A DNA stretch of 64,000 nucleotides. Origin: Edwardsiella anguillarum ET080813 (lineage in GTDB: Bacteria; Pseudomonadota; Gammaproteobacteria; Enterobacterales; Enterobacteriaceae). The DNA lies in the NCBI RefSeq assembly GCF_000264765.2, contig NZ_CP006664.1, positions 2,852,001-2,916,000 of the forward strand. Reading direction: 5' to 3'. A model generated the notes under the pieces. It ran no database searches and had not been told where the DNA came from. It worked only from the letters and a program-made list of their open reading frames with translations. The position numbers were made by a program, and so were the translations under genes. Position 1 is the stretch's first letter, and each line of letters opens with the position of its first letter. Of the stretch, positions 49,096 through 60,194 are shown in pieces.

Positions 49096-52000
49096 TTACT
49101 GCATTGCGGCGTCCTCGGCAATGGGGGCGCTGTGGTCGGCCGTCGCCGCGGGCGGCGGCGCCCCGCGGCTCAGGTGCTTCAGCAGCTGGGGCAGCGTGAG
49201 CGTGGGGTGCACGCTGCTGCCAAACAACAGATCGATGCCCAGCAGGTTCAGGGTGGCCAGCGTAGCGGGCAGCTCGGCGGGGCCGGCGATGGTTTGCAGG
49301 CCGCAGCTGCGGGCCTGGGTATGCAGCAGCGACAGCATGACCTCGTCCATACGGTTGGCGTGGGCCTGCGCAACCAGTTCGCTGCTGGCGAGCAGGTACT
49401 CCACCGGGCTATGCTCCAGGCGGGCGATATTCTCCAGACGGCGTTCAAAGCCTTCGGCAATCAGGCGACAGCCGCAGTGATGCAGAGCGCTCAGCGCCGG
49501 GGCGGTTTGTGCCTGGCGGTCGATCAGCGCGCTCTCCTCCAGGCGCAGCAGCAGCTGACGGGCGGGCAGCGGGGAGCTGCGCAGCGTGTCGCACAGCCAG
49601 CTGACAAACGTTGGCTGACACAGGCTGGCGGTGGAGAGCGAAACGGCCAGCGCCAGCGGCTGTTGGCTTAAGGCGCGAGCGTGGCGGATCAGTAGCTGGC
49701 TGAACAGCCAGCGTTCGACATCCTGCTGACGCTGGTAGCGTAGGCAGGCGCTCGCCAGCGCGGAGGCGCTGAACGGTGAGCCGTCCGGGCGGCGCGCTTC
49801 GGGATCCAGCAGATAAAACATAATCTGCTGGGGGGCGCTGCGTGGACAGACGGCGCGCAGCAGCAGGGTTATGCGCTGCGCTGCCAACAGCTCGCTGAGC
49901 TGGGCGGCATCCGGCTCATGTACGCCGTGAGGGGCGCTGGGGAGCCGGTCGCCCTGATGGCAGAACGCCTGTCCGCGCCCGCTGCGCTTGGCCATATAGC
50001 AGGCGGCGTCGGCCTGGTTGATCGCCTCATCGGCGAGGGCGTTGCGGTGCCACAGGAGGGTTAGGCCCGCGCTGGCGCCAATGCGATACAGCCCCCCCTG
50101 CCAGTAAAAGCGGTAGGCGGCGATCTCATGGATCAGCTGATCAACCATGCGCTTTCCCTGGGCGATATCGCAGTCGCTGAGGATCATGGCGAACTCATCG
50201 CCCCCCAGGCGGGCCAGGGTGTCCTGGGGGCGCAGCAGGGAGCGCATCATCTGGGCGATGTTTTGCAGCAGGACATCGCCGGCGGCGTGGCCCGCGCTGT
50301 CGTTGATGGCCTTAAAGTAATCGAGGTCGAGGAAGACCAGGACGTGATGCCGCTGTGACTCGATAGCGGAGCGCAGCGCGCGGCGCAGGGCCTGCTCGAA
50401 GCTGACTCGGTTTGGCAAACCGGTCAACGGATCGTGCAGCGCGCTGTAGGAGAGCTGGCGCAGCAGGGTTCGCGTCTCGCTGACGTCCTGAAAAACCACG
50501 ACATAGCCCATCAGAACGCCGTCGCTGTGGCGCAGTTCGGCGACCCGGCTCTGTACCTCGTAGCGTTGTCCGCTGCGGCTGACCAGGCGCTGGCAGTCGT
50601 TCTCCGCGCCGTCGCCCTCTTCGTCTGCAGGGCGCAGCACCGAGAGGGCGGCGCCGCTGACGCTGTCCTGCAGGGTAACGATCTGTCCAAGGGGGCGTCC
50701 GATCGCCCGGGTTTGCGCCCAGCCGGTCATCTTCTCTGCGCTGGGGTTCATAAAACGGATTATCTGCTGGGGATCGGTGCTGATCACCGCCTCGCCAATG
50801 GCGCTCAGGGTGATGTGTAAGCGCTCACGCTCCTGATGCAGGGTATCCAGCAGTCGCTGCTTTTGGCGCTCGTTATTTTTGATATCGTTAATCTCTTTCA
50901 TCTGCGCCACGAAGTAGAGCGACTCCGCCTCCGCCTGCGGCGGGCGCACCAGCGAGACGGTCAGCAGCGTCCAGATAATGCGCCCGCTGCGGTGTACATA
51001 GCGCTTTTCCAGGGTATAGCTGTCGATATGGCCGGCCAGCAGATCGGCCAGCTGGCGCTTATCGCTCTGCCTGTCCGGCGGGTAGATCAGGCTGCGGTAG
51101 CGCAGACGCTGCAGGATCGCCGCATCGTAGCCCAGCATGCGGCACAGCGCCGGGTTGAACTGTATCCAGCGCCCGCGCAGGTCGATCAGGGCCGTGCCGA
51201 TAGCGGAATACTCCATGACGTTGCGCAGCCGGGTTTCGTTCTCCTCCAGACGCCGGCTCTCGCGGCGGTAGGCATGCGTCTGGATGGCGATGGCATGGGC
51301 CGGCAGCAGCACCAGCAGGATCGGCATATACAACAGCAGGGGGTTTTCGCCGGCGATGGCATGACCGTTCATCTGGGCGCACAGCAGCAGCGCCGTGCAG
51401 CAAAAAATCAGGAACGCCGGCCACAGCGGCAGCGCGACGGCGGCCCACAGCAGCGGGATAAGAATAAAGGTAAAGGGGTACGGCAGCAGCGGCAGCGCAT
51501 AGTAACCACTTACCAATGTTATCAAGAGAATAGGGAGCGTCTGTAGGGGAATGACGCGCCTCAGGCCGCCGGGTGGCCTGGCCAGCAGCCCGAGCGGAGT
51601 GAGCGCCAGCATCCCCAGCGCATCAGACATAAAGGCGAATCCGGCACCGCTGAGGAAGGCATCCCGGTGCAGTAGCGTGGCGACGCCCGCCGCCAGGATG
51701 GCGCACAGCAGTGGAATGGCCAGCACGGCGATCAGGATAAAGTAAGCCCATTGCATCAGGCTGCCCAAGGGGGGGCTCCCGTGTAGGCAGCGGCGCAGCG
51801 CCAGCGCGCAGAGCAGCGCCTGCAGCTGATCGATCAGGGCGTGGAGGAGCCCATAGTGCAGCGGAGGAAAATAGGTGGGGGATAGGAGCAGCGGGAGCAG
51901 GCTGCTGAGCAGCGAAATGCCCACCAGGCGGGGCCAGTCCCGCTGCCGGCAGTGAAACAGGATCGCGGTGGTCGCCGCCGTCGGCAGCCACAGCGACGGC

Positions 52001-52128
52001 AGCGCCGCGTCGCTGCGGATCAACAATAGGCTGACCAGCGCCAGCAGCGCGTTTACGGCGGCAAACAGCATCAGCTGCCACGGGGCAGGGTGTACCTCGT
52101 CGCGGATACACGGAGAATTGCTTGCCAT
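49096..52128 (-). CDS. dgcE: Diguanylate cyclase DgcE (YegE): MASE1-PAS-PAS-GGDEF-EAL-like
   Basis: 1010 residues from ATG at 52128 (AGGGGCAGTTAT precedes it). MASE1 membrane sensor (about 20-280), two PAS domains (300-420 and 435-550), GGDEF domain with LTGLPNRVSFE, the active motif GGDEF (642-646) and an inhibitory I-site RPQD (633-636). The C-terminal EAL-like part (about 745-990) lacks the catalytic EAL motif (FYLLDPE) and metal ligands. E. coli DgcE starts the curli control cascade through c-di-GMP. It lies next to yegD. Confidence 0.93.
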   Translation of the reverse strand: MASNSPCIRDEVHPAPWQLMLFAAVNALLALVSLLLIRSDAALPSLWLPTAATTAILFHCRQRDWPRLVGISLLSSLLPLLLSPTYFPPLHYGLLHALIDQLQALLCALALRRCLHGSPPLGSLMQWAYFILIAVLAIPLLCAILAAGVATLLHRDAFLSGAGFAFMSDALGMLALTPLGLLARPPGGLRRVIPLQTLPILLITLVSGYYALPLLPYPFTFILIPLLWAAVALPLWPAFLIFCCTALLLCAQMNGHAIAGENPLLLYMPILLVLLPAHAIAIQTHAYRRESRRLEENETRLRNVMEYSAIGTALIDLRGRWIQFNPALCRMLGYDAAILQRLRYRSLIYPPDRQSDKRQLADLLAGHIDSYTLEKRYVHRSGRIIWTLLTVSLVRPPQAEAESLYFVAQMKEINDIKNNERQKQRLLDTLHQERERLHITLSAIGEAVISTDPQQIIRFMNPSAEKMTGWAQTRAIGRPLGQIVTLQDSVSGAALSVLRPADEEGDGAENDCQRLVSRSGQRYEVQSRVAELRHSDGVLMGYVVVFQDVSETRTLLRQLSYSALHDPLTGLPNRVSFEQALRRALRSAIESQRHHVLVFLDLDYFKAINDSAGHAAGDVLLQNIAQMMRSLLRPQDTLARLGGDEFAMILSDCDIAQGKRMVDQLIHEIAAYRFYWQGGLYRIGASAGLTLLWHRNALADEAINQADAACYMAKRSGRGQAFCHQGDRLPSAPHGVHEPDAAQLSELLAAQRITLLLRAVCPRSAPQQIMFYLLDPEARRPDGSPFSASALASACLRYQRQQDVERWLFSQLLIRHARALSQQPLALAVSLSTASLCQPTFVSWLCDTLRSSPLPARQLLLRLEESALIDRQAQTAPALSALHHCGCRLIAEGFERRLENIARLEHSPVEYLLASSELVAQAHANRMDEVMLSLLHTQARSCGLQTIAGPAELPATLATLNLLGIDLLFGSSVHPTLTLPQLLKHLSRGAPPPAATADHSAPIAEDAAMQ

Positions 52129-52306
52129 ATAACTGCCCCTGATAGCCAAAAAGTGTATCCAACGCACGGCCCGTGGAAGTGTCGCAGCTGCGGCCGTGAA
52201 ACGATTTTTCTCAGTATAGTGTCGGTCTGTCGCGCCGAGGCAAAACCTAGACCTTAGTCGATTAAAAGCGGAGGCGAATCGCGGCCTCTCCCAGGCCGCC
52301 GCCGCG

Positions 52307-53758
52307 CTATGCGATGCCCCCTAAAAACAGCCGGGCCAGCAGCAGCAGCAGCAGGCAGGCGAGGCTGCCGCCCAGGGCGCCGATCAGCGCCATGCTGGCC
52401 TGCCGCTGCCGTCCCCCCAGCCAGGCCAGCAGGCGCGGCAGCTGAACGCCAAGCAGGGCGGACAGCATCATGGCCACGACGGCGATCAGCACCACCAGGC
52501 TGCCTATCTGCGCATCCTGGTAGTAGAGTCCGCCGATAACGCCGAGCAGGCTGCCGATGAGCAGCCCCTCCAGCAGCGCGACGCCCAGCTCACGCACCAC
52601 GATCGGCGCCGCGTTGGCGCGCAGCAGGTGTCGCCGGTTTAGGGCCCGCTGGGCAACGGCGGCGCTTTGCCATGCGCCGCTGGCGCACAGGAGCATCAGC
52701 AGGGGCAGCAGCAGGGCCAGCATCGGCCAGTGGCCCAGCAGCGGGCTAAGGCCGGCGCTGAGCAGGGCGGCGGGCAGCGCCAGCGCGCAGATCCCCGCCA
52801 GCGGGAGCGCACGGGCGCGCAGGCTGCGGGTGATCGGGGCGAACAGATCCTCATCTTGACGCAGGCCGGCCAGGCGGAACAGGCGCTGCTCGTGGTGGCG
52901 CTGCAGGCACTGCGCCGCCTGGATCAGGTTAAACTGCCCCAGCAGCATGCCCTTATCGTCGGTGACCGGGACGCAGGCGCGCCTCTCGCGTATCAGCATG
53001 GCGGCGGCGTCGAGCGCATCATCGTCGGGATGCAGGCTCTGGGGCGGTGGCAGCATGATATCGGCGACGCGGCCATCCGGCGCGGCAGCCAGCAGGGTGC
53101 TCAGGGGCAGCTCGCCGCACAGGCGGCCGTTGCCGTCGGTGACAAACAGCCGATCGCTGCCGCCGGGCAGCGGCGGCCGCTGGCGTAGCCACTGCAGCAG
53201 CAGCAGTAGGGCCATATCCTGACGTACGCTGCGGGTTTCCGTATCCAGCGTCATCTGGGCACCGACGCTGTGCAGTGCGTAGCTCAGCAGGGTGCGTGCG
53301 CGGCTACGCTGTTCGCCCTCCATCAGGGTGAGCATGCGTCCGGTCAAGGGCTGCGGCAGCTGGCGGCCGAGCGTGATGCGGCGCTCCAGCGGTAGGGACT
53401 GCAGGGTTTGCAGCAGGGCCTTGTCACTCAGGGTGGCCGTCAGCTCTGGCCATAGGCAGGGATCGCTGTGGGCCAGCACCTGTGCCTGCTGGCCCTGGCT
53501 TAGCTGCGACCAGAGCGCCAGGCGCCGATCGCAGGGCAGGGCGCAGAGGATATCGCTGAGATCGTCGGCCGGCAGCGTGCGCGCCGCCTGGCGGATCTCG
53601 GCGCTGTCATCCAGCAGCTGCGGATCGTTGAGCAGATGGGGATCGTCCAGACGACCGAGCAGACCATCGCTAACGGCCTGCTCCGTCAGCAGGATCTGCA
53701 GAATACGCGTACGCGTCTGCGCACGCTGCTCTGCGCTGAGGGTAACGGTGGCGGACAT
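52307..53758 (-). CDS. MgtE-like magnesium transporter
   Basis: 483 residues. An N-terminal helical MgtE domain (LPADDLSDILCALPCDRRLAL, LERRITLGRQLPQ), tandem CBS domains (LFVTDGNGRLCGELPLSTLL, ACVPVTDDKGMLLGQFNL), then five membrane helices. MgtE channels admit Mg2+ and close when Mg2+ fills the cytoplasmic domains. The membrane part is divergent, with weak conservation of the pore motif region, so divalent ion choice is uncertain. Confidence 0.83.
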   Translation of the reverse strand: MSATVTLSAEQRAQTRTRILQILLTEQAVSDGLLGRLDDPHLLNDPQLLDDSAEIRQAARTLPADDLSDILCALPCDRRLALWSQLSQGQQAQVLAHSDPCLWPELTATLSDKALLQTLQSLPLERRITLGRQLPQPLTGRMLTLMEGEQRSRARTLLSYALHSVGAQMTLDTETRSVRQDMALLLLLQWLRQRPPLPGGSDRLFVTDGNGRLCGELPLSTLLAAAPDGRVADIMLPPPQSLHPDDDALDAAAMLIRERRACVPVTDDKGMLLGQFNLIQAAQCLQRHHEQRLFRLAGLRQDEDLFAPITRSLRARALPLAGICALALPAALLSAGLSPLLGHWPMLALLLPLLMLLCASGAWQSAAVAQRALNRRHLLRANAAPIVVRELGVALLEGLLIGSLLGVIGGLYYQDAQIGSLVVLIAVVAMMLSALLGVQLPRLLAWLGGRQRQASMALIGALGGSLACLLLLLLARLFLGGIA

Positions 53759-53886
53759 CGTGACTCAATCCTTGTGATGGTTGATCAATGGGGTTAATGG
53801 GCGTTTTGCGGACAGCGGCGATCCGCCATTATCGGTTCCGCCGCCGGGGGACGCAACGGGGAGATCGCGGGGGCGTACGGGAACGC

Positions 53887-54087
53887 TCAGCGGCGGTCGT
53901 TGGCGTCGTTCTGGGTCAGGGGCTGCGATTGTTCTACGGAGGTGTTCTGTTGACTGCGGTGATGGTCCAGCGCGCCGATGGAGGCATACAGCAGACGGCC
54001 AAACAGAATGATGAAGCTTATCAGCAATACGATCCGGGTCATACGTATGTTGGTTCGTCGTTTCATCTTGTGGGTCATTATCATCAT
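53887..54087 (-). CDS. yfgG: YfgG-like small membrane protein
   Basis: 66 residues. NIRMTRIVLLISFIILFGRLL, then YASIGALDHHRSQQ, matches E. coli YfgG as I recall it: one membrane helix, then a polar tail. In E. coli yfgG adjoins yfgF, as it does here (divergent). Associated with nickel/cobalt stress in E. coli. The start ATG lies in an ATG-rich region without a clear ribosome site; several in-frame ATGs are possible. Confidence 0.75.
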   Translation of the reverse strand: MMIMTHKMKRRTNIRMTRIVLLISFIILFGRLLYASIGALDHHRSQQNTSVEQSQPLTQNDANDRR

Positions 54088-54415
54088 TAAAACGTAGGGT
54101 CTCTTATTCGAAATTATAGGGTGATTTAGGCACAGTAACGGGCGGGCGTCAATGGCCGGCGATGTCGCTATCCTCTCCCGGTGATCGCGATCCGGATATG
54201 ATGATGAGCTCTATTACATAAAAAATATTGATGATTCTTGCGCCGTCGCCGGGCGCGCGCGATGTTTCGCCGCTGTCTCCCGCGGCGGCTGACGCATTTT
54301 TCTGCCGCGGTTTTCGTGATACCATCGCAGGGTAACTAAATAGGGCGATCGGGGCGTAACAGGGGTCCGCCGGCGAGTAGCGATGAGCGATAAGGGCAGT
54401 GATTAAGCCGTTTCC
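54088..54415. other. 328-base divergent promoter region, yfgG / yfgF
   Basis: No gene is supported. The region is unremarkable apart from AT-rich patches at 54210-54240. Promoters could not be placed with confidence. Confidence 0.4.
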
Positions 54416-56638
54416 ATGAAAGCAGATAAGCGTCGCACCATATCGGGCTGGTCCCGCTGGGGAGAACCGTTGCTGTTCGCCCTGCTGGTTATTCCACTCA
54501 GTATTTTATACTCACCGCGGGTGATCCTGCCAAACGGGCAGGCGTACCTTATCGCCCTGCTGCCCGCCGCCGCGCTGGCGCTGAGTTTCCTGTACGGTAG
54601 CCGTATGCTGGCGCCGATCGTGCTCGTGGCGCTGGCGACGCTCTATCTCGCCTATGGCGTGACGCCGCTGCTGGCGGTTGGGCTGCCCTTCAGCCTGACG
54701 TTGCTGCTCTGCTGGTGGGGCTATACCCAGCAGGTCGGGCCCCGCTGGCGCGCCGGGCTGGCCAAACCCCATCAGATGCTGCCGCGCCTGTTCTGGCTCG
54801 CCGGCATGTTTCCCCTGCTGTTCATTCTGTTGACCCAGATAGCGGTCACCATGGGGATGTTTTCCGGGCACTCTTTCTTTGCCGAACGGCTCCCCTTTTC
54901 AATGAGTACGCTGACTAACTACCAGGGGATGGTGCTGGGCGCGTTGGTGGGTGCCCCGCTCTATTATCACCTGCTGCGTCTGCTGCGCCGCCCGCGCTAC
55001 TGGCAGGTGATGCGCCGCCGCTGCCGGCGGGAGCAAACGGGCGACGCCGCGGGGTGGGAGCCCTACCTCTGGGGCGGCGTCGTTGCCGTGATGATCGCCC
55101 TGCTGTGCATCCGCGCGCAGGCGCAGGGCAGCATTCTGTTTACCGACTATACGCTGACCCTGCTGCTGCCGGTGATGATTTTTGGCGCCATGCGCTATGG
55201 CTATCTGCTGAGTACGCTGGTCTGGTCGGTGGCGGTGATAATCCTGCTGCTCAACTATGAAGGCTATGTCGAGCCGGACGATCTGAGCCGCAATATCTGT
55301 TTTATTACCGCCATGCTGATCGTGTTTACCCTGACGGTGATCCTGATGGCGGCGATCAATGGTCGACAGCGCCGCCTGTACCGCCATATGCGTCGGGCGG
55401 CGATGATCGATCCGGTGGTACAGCTGCCCAACGTCGGCTGTCTGGAGCAGGATCTGCAGCGCTATGGCCGCTCGGTGCTGTGCTTCGTACGCATTTCCAG
55501 CCTGGATACCCTGTGCCGTACCTACGGCATGCAGGTACGCTTGAGCTATAAGCAGCGTCTGGCGGCCGCGTTTCGGGCGGCGCTGCACGCCGATGAGCGG
55601 GTGTATCATCTGCCCGGTTATGATCTGCTGATCCGTCTGGAGCCCGGGCGCGCGCAGCAGACGCTGCGCCACCTGGAGCAGGTGGCGCACGCCTTTCGCC
55701 TGCAGTGGAATGGGCTGCCGCTGCAGCGGCAGCTGGGGCTGAGCTACTGTGGCGTCCCGGGAACGGTCGAGGCGCTGTATAGCCTGATTGGTGAGCTGAG
55801 CGCGATGGCGGAGCAGTCGCTGGACAGCGGGCGGCTGGAGAGCCTGGCGCTGAATCAGCGCCGTCTGCAGCAGGGGATTGGCCGCAAGGCCGGCCTGCTG
55901 AAAACGCTGCAGCGCGCGTTGGAAAACGATCGCTTTATCCTGTCTGCTCAGCCCATCGAAGGCTTTCGCGGCGAGAGCTATCAGGAGATCCTGCTGAAGG
56001 TGGTCGATGAGCAGGGGAGCCACCTGAGCCCGGAGAGCTTTTTGCCGATCGCCGAGGAGTTTGGCCTGACGGCCACGCTCGATCGCTGGGTCTTGACCCA
56101 TACGCTCGCCTTTATCGAGCGGCACCGGGCGCAGCTGCCCGGGATCCGGGTGGCCATTCCGCTCTCCTGCGCCGGGCTGAGTCCGCCGACGCTGCCGGCG
56201 CTGCTGGAGAGCGTGCTGGCGCAGTACCGCATCGAGCCCTGGCAGCTGCTCCTGACCTTCCGGGCGGACCAACTGGCGGCGCTGTCGCCTGCGCCGTCGG
56301 CGCTGAGCGCGCTGCGTGCCCTGGGGTGTCACGTCGCCCTGAGCGGCATCGACTTCGTGCACGCCGGAGGGCAGCCGGAGCTGGATGCCGATATCCTGCA
56401 AATGACGCCCGCGCTGAGCCGCCGTCTGGGAGCCGACAGCGCGGAGCAGTATATTGTGACAGCGCTGTGTCAGGTCGCCCACCTTCGGCGTCAGACGGTC
56501 GTGGCCCGGGGGGTGGACAGCAATGCCCAGCGCGCACGCCTGAAGCAGCTGGGGGTCGACGCCATTCAGGGGCGTCTGGCCGGGACGCCGATCCCGCTGA
56601 GCGCGCTCTTGCCTAGCGCGGAGACAGCAAAAGAATAG
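54416..56638 (+). CDS. yfgF: YfgF-like membrane protein with degenerate GGDEF and EAL domains
   Basis: 740 residues (E. coli YfgF 747). Membrane MASE1-like N terminus (residues about 15-310) with eight or more helices. The GGDEF motif is replaced by LPGYDLLIRL; the EAL domain has EILLKV, but IPLS for INLS, LTFRADQL where the LEITE-type motif is expected, SGIDF for DDFG and VARGVD for VAEGVE. Both catalytic sites look lost. E. coli YfgF is an active phosphodiesterase, so this ortholog may have become a signalling or scaffolding protein. Confidence 0.86.
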   Translation: MKADKRRTISGWSRWGEPLLFALLVIPLSILYSPRVILPNGQAYLIALLPAAALALSFLYGSRMLAPIVLVALATLYLAYGVTPLLAVGLPFSLTLLLCWWGYTQQVGPRWRAGLAKPHQMLPRLFWLAGMFPLLFILLTQIAVTMGMFSGHSFFAERLPFSMSTLTNYQGMVLGALVGAPLYYHLLRLLRRPRYWQVMRRRCRREQTGDAAGWEPYLWGGVVAVMIALLCIRAQAQGSILFTDYTLTLLLPVMIFGAMRYGYLLSTLVWSVAVIILLLNYEGYVEPDDLSRNICFITAMLIVFTLTVILMAAINGRQRRLYRHMRRAAMIDPVVQLPNVGCLEQDLQRYGRSVLCFVRISSLDTLCRTYGMQVRLSYKQRLAAAFRAALHADERVYHLPGYDLLIRLEPGRAQQTLRHLEQVAHAFRLQWNGLPLQRQLGLSYCGVPGTVEALYSLIGELSAMAEQSLDSGRLESLALNQRRLQQGIGRKAGLLKTLQRALENDRFILSAQPIEGFRGESYQEILLKVVDEQGSHLSPESFLPIAEEFGLTATLDRWVLTHTLAFIERHRAQLPGIRVAIPLSCAGLSPPTLPALLESVLAQYRIEPWQLLLTFRADQLAALSPAPSALSALRALGCHVALSGIDFVHAGGQPELDADILQMTPALSRRLGADSAEQYIVTALCQVAHLRRQTVVARGVDSNAQRARLKQLGVDAIQGRLAGTPIPLSALLPSAETAKE

Positions 56639-57316
56639 CGGCTTATCGCGTCATTTTATGTGCAACGGGGGAAAGCGATAACTCTCGATAGTTATCAGAT
56701 TGATTCATCGCGGGTAACATGCCGACTCTTTCACAGTTTTCTTGACGCTGGTTACGCGATGTCTCCCGCTGTGCCATACAGAGGAAAATGCTTTTTGCCG
56801 GCGTTTTTTTGCGCTAACGCCCGCAGGGTACACCAGCGATGGGGGCAATTTATCTCTGGTCATACTCCAATAACTCCAAATCATTATCTGAACTGGTGTA
56901 TTTATATGGAGAATGATTCCGCAGTTGAATTTAATCCTTGTCTTTTACTGGCGGTAACGTGTTTACTTATTACCGCTGTCGCCATATTACGCCTGTCGTG
57001 CATGGGGATCGTGAATGCCGTCGCCGTCAGGGCGCGGCAGGGCTGTGCGGCTCCCTACGGGAGCGCGTGCACGGTTTCCCCGCGGCGTGGTATGTGTGGA
57101 TGTAAATGCGGTTAAGGACCTGGGCACATGCCGCCCTGACGCGATTCTGAGGTAAGCTCCCCCAGAGTAGTGAGAGTGATCTCTGTTGCCATCCGCAAGG
57201 AGTTTTCCCCCGCGATACCAAATAGTGACGCTTCCCAACCGCTGCGCGCCACCGGGCCGCCGCGCGCTGTGGACAGCGGATATATCCTAAGAATTAAGGC
57301 ATCACGACATCATATT
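56639..57316. other. 678-base region upstream of brnQ
   Basis: No gene is accepted. An ORF on the plus strand (56660-57115) ends in a cysteine-rich tail and lacks homology or a ribosome site. The region is mixed composition with AT-rich 56860-56990. It presumably contains the brnQ promoter. Confidence 0.4.
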
Positions 57317-58624
57317 ATGACGCATCGTTTAACCTCTAGAGATATCCTGGCGCTGGGTTTTATGACCTTTGCGCTGTTTGTCGGCGCGGGCAATATTATT
57401 TTCCCCCCGATGGTGGGGCTGCAGTCCGGCGAGCATGTCTGGATTGCCGCGCTGGGCTTCCTGATCACTGCCGTCGGTCTCCCGGTGGCGACCGTGGTGG
57501 CGCTGGCCAAGGTCGGGGGCGGCATTGACGCCCTCAGCTCGCCGCTCGGCCGTCGCGCCGGCCTGCTGCTGGCGACGGTCGCCTATCTGGCGGTCGGGCC
57601 GCTGTTCGCCATTCCGCGTACCACCACCGTCTCCTTTGAGGTCGGCATCGCGCCGTTGACCGGCGAGGGAACGTGGCCGCTGCTGGGCTATAGCGTGATC
57701 TATTTTGCGCTGGTGGTCGTGATTTCGTTGTACCCGGGAAAGCTGCTGGATACGGTGGGCCACGTCCTGGCGCCGCTGAAGATTGCCGCGCTGGCGATCC
57801 TGGGCATTGCCGCGCTGATCTGGCCCGCGGGCAGCTTGGTTCCGGCGACCGAGGTGTATCGTCAGATTCCGTTCTCCACGGGCTTTGTTAACGGCTATCT
57901 GACCATGGATACGCTGGGCGCCATGGTGTTTGGCATCGTCATCGTCAACGCCGCCCGCTCGCGCGGGGTCAGCGATGCCCGCCTGCTGACGCGCTACACC
58001 ATCTGGGCCGGCCTGATCGCTGGCCTGGGGCTGACGCTGGTATACCTTAGCCTGTTTAAGCTGGGGTCCGACAGCGGCGTACTGGTGCCGGATGCCCAGA
58101 ACGGCGCGGTGATCCTGCACGCCTATGTGCAGCACACCTTCGGCAACATGGGCGCCATCTTCCTGGCGGCGCTGATCTTCATCGCCTGTATGGTGACGGC
58201 GGTCGGTCTGACCTGCGCCTGTGCCGAATTCTTTGCCGAGCATCTGCCCCTGAGCTACCGTACGCTGGTGTTTATGCTGGGTCTGTTCTCCATGGTGGTC
58301 TCCAACCTGGGGCTGAGCCTGCTCATCAAAATCTCGATCCCGGTGCTGACGGCCATTTATCCGCCCTGTATTGCGCTGGTGGTACTGAGCTTTACCCTGC
58401 GCTGGTGGCACCGCGCGCCGCGGGTCTTTGTACCGGTGATGGCGGTCAGTCTGCTGTTCGGCATTCTGGACGCGCTGACCGGCGCGGGAATGGTGACGGC
58501 CCTGCCGGGGTGGATTCAGCATCTGCCGCTGGCGGAGCAGGGGCTGGCATGGCTGCCGCCGTCGCTGGCCATGATGGCGCTGGCCGGTCTGTTCGATCGC
58601 CTGCTGGGGCGCGCCCGGTCATGA
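57317..58624 (+). CDS. brnQ: Branched-chain amino acid transporter BrnQ
   Basis: 435 residues from ATG at 57317 (E. coli BrnQ 439). [58 protein letters not shown] and [19 protein letters not shown] are family sequence. It is a Na+-coupled carrier for leucine, isoleucine and valine. brnQ-proY-malZ order is the E. coli order. Confidence 0.95.
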   Translation: MTHRLTSRDILALGFMTFALFVGAGNIIFPPMVGLQSGEHVWIAALGFLITAVGLPVATVVALAKVGGGIDALSSPLGRRAGLLLATVAYLAVGPLFAIPRTTTVSFEVGIAPLTGEGTWPLLGYSVIYFALVVVISLYPGKLLDTVGHVLAPLKIAALAILGIAALIWPAGSLVPATEVYRQIPFSTGFVNGYLTMDTLGAMVFGIVIVNAARSRGVSDARLLTRYTIWAGLIAGLGLTLVYLSLFKLGSDSGVLVPDAQNGAVILHAYVQHTFGNMGAIFLAALIFIACMVTAVGLTCACAEFFAEHLPLSYRTLVFMLGLFSMVVSNLGLSLLIKISIPVLTAIYPPCIALVVLSFTLRWWHRAPRVFVPVMAVSLLFGILDALTGAGMVTALPGWIQHLPLAEQGLAWLPPSLAMMALAGLFDRLLGRARS

Positions 58625-58763
58625 TGTAAAGCGTGGCCGTCATGAAATTGTTACAGTTGATGACGTGAACTGCGCCGGCGGCCACTCTATAATCATCGGT
58701 GTTTTTCAGCACGGGCGTCTGCGTCCGTGTTTTTTTTTGACAGGCGAATGGGTAACTCATCAC

Positions 58764-60161
58764 ATGCAACAACAAGCCAATAAGCTAAAGCGGGGGCTCA
58801 ATGCGCGCCATATCCGCTTTATGGCGTTGGGGTCGGCGATTGGCACCGGCCTTTTCTACGGTTCGGCCGACGCCATTAAGATGGCGGGGCCCAGCGTGCT
58901 GCTGGCCTATCTGATCGGCGGCGTGGTCGCGTTTATCATCATGCGTGCCCTGGGTGAGATGTCGGTTAATAACCCACAGGCCAGCTCTTTTTCGCGCTAT
59001 GCGCAGGACTATCTGGGACCGATGGCCGGCTATATCACCGGCTGGACCTACTGCTTCGAGATCCTGATTGTTGCGATCGCCGACGTGACGGCGTTCGGCA
59101 TCTATATGGGGGTCTGGTTCCCCGCGGTGCCGCACTGGATCTGGGTGCTGAGCGTGGTGCTGATCATCGGCGCGGTGAACCTGATGAGCGTGCGGGTGTT
59201 TGGCGAGCTGGAGTTTTGGTTCTCCTTTTTTAAGGTCGCCACCATCGTGGTGATGATCCTGGCGGGCTTTGGCATCATTATCTGGGGCATCGGCAACGGC
59301 GGTCAGCCGACCGGTATTCATAACCTGTGGAGCAACGGCGGCTTTTTCAGCCACGGTGTGATGGGGATGATCCTGTCGCTGCAGCTGGTGATGTTCGCCT
59401 ATGGCGGGATTGAGATCATCGGTATCACCGCCGGCGAGGCGGCCGATCCCAAGACGGCGATCCCCAAGGCGATCAATTCGGTGCCGCTGCGGATTCTGGT
59501 GTTTTACGTCGGCACTCTGTTTGTGATCATGTCCATCTATCCCTGGAATGAGGTCGGCACCCAGGGCAGCCCCTTCGTCCTGACCTTTCAGCACCTGGGG
59601 ATTACCACCGCCGCCGGGATCCTGAACTTTGTGGTGATCACGGCCTCGCTGTCGGCGATTAACAGCGATGTGTTCGGGGTGGGCCGCATGCTGCACGGTA
59701 TGGCGCAGCAGGGACATGCACCGCGTATCTTTGCCCGCCTCTCTCGCCACGGCATTCCGTGGGTCACGGTGGTGGTGATGGTACTGGCGCTGCTGGTGGC
59801 GGTATACCTGAATTACATCATGCCGCAGAACGTCTTTCTGGTGATCGCCTCGCTGGCGACCTTTGCCACGGTGTGGGTGTGGATAATGATCCTGCTGTCG
59901 CAGATCGCCTTTCGCCGCCGCCTGACGCCGGAGCAGGTCAAAGGGCTGGATTTCCCGCTGCGCGGCGGTGTGTATACCTCTCTGCTGGGGATCCTGTTTC
60001 TGGCCTTTATCATCGCGCTGATCGGCTATTTCCCGGATACGCGGATATCGCTGTACGCCGGCGCCATCTGGATCCTGGCCCTGCTGATCGGCTATCGCTT
60101 TGTCCGCCAGCCGGCGTCGCCGGACCTGGCGCAGTCGCTGCCGCCGGAGCACGTGGAGTGA
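58764..60161 (+). CDS. proY: Proline-specific permease ProY
   Basis: 465 residues from ATG at 58764. APC amino acid permease with 12 helices: [79 protein letters not shown]. Position directly after brnQ identifies proY. A hairpin with arms AAACGGAGCC/GGCTCCGTTT follows. Confidence 0.92.
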   Translation: MQQQANKLKRGLNARHIRFMALGSAIGTGLFYGSADAIKMAGPSVLLAYLIGGVVAFIIMRALGEMSVNNPQASSFSRYAQDYLGPMAGYITGWTYCFEILIVAIADVTAFGIYMGVWFPAVPHWIWVLSVVLIIGAVNLMSVRVFGELEFWFSFFKVATIVVMILAGFGIIIWGIGNGGQPTGIHNLWSNGGFFSHGVMGMILSLQLVMFAYGGIEIIGITAGEAADPKTAIPKAINSVPLRILVFYVGTLFVIMSIYPWNEVGTQGSPFVLTFQHLGITTAAGILNFVVITASLSAINSDVFGVGRMLHGMAQQGHAPRIFARLSRHGIPWVTVVVMVLALLVAVYLNYIMPQNVFLVIASLATFATVWVWIMILLSQIAFRRRLTPEQVKGLDFPLRGGVYTSLLGILFLAFIIALIGYFPDTRISLYAGAIWILALLIGYRFVRQPASPDLAQSLPPEHVE

Positions 60162-60194
60162 TACGCGCCGCGCGACGCTGAGCGCAAGAGAAAG

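Noticed and set aside
54899-56482. A 527-residue frame opposite yfgF
   Set aside because: It is a Gln/Arg/His-rich antisense shadow of a GC-rich gene; the plus strand is a clear YfgF ortholog.
56660-57115. 151-residue plus-strand frame before brnQ
   Set aside because: No ribosome site, patchy composition and a cysteine/glycine-rich end; nothing supports a gene.
57329-58785. Long minus-strand frames opposite brnQ and proY
   Set aside because: Low-complexity Gln/Arg/His composition typical of shadows; true genes are on the plus strand.
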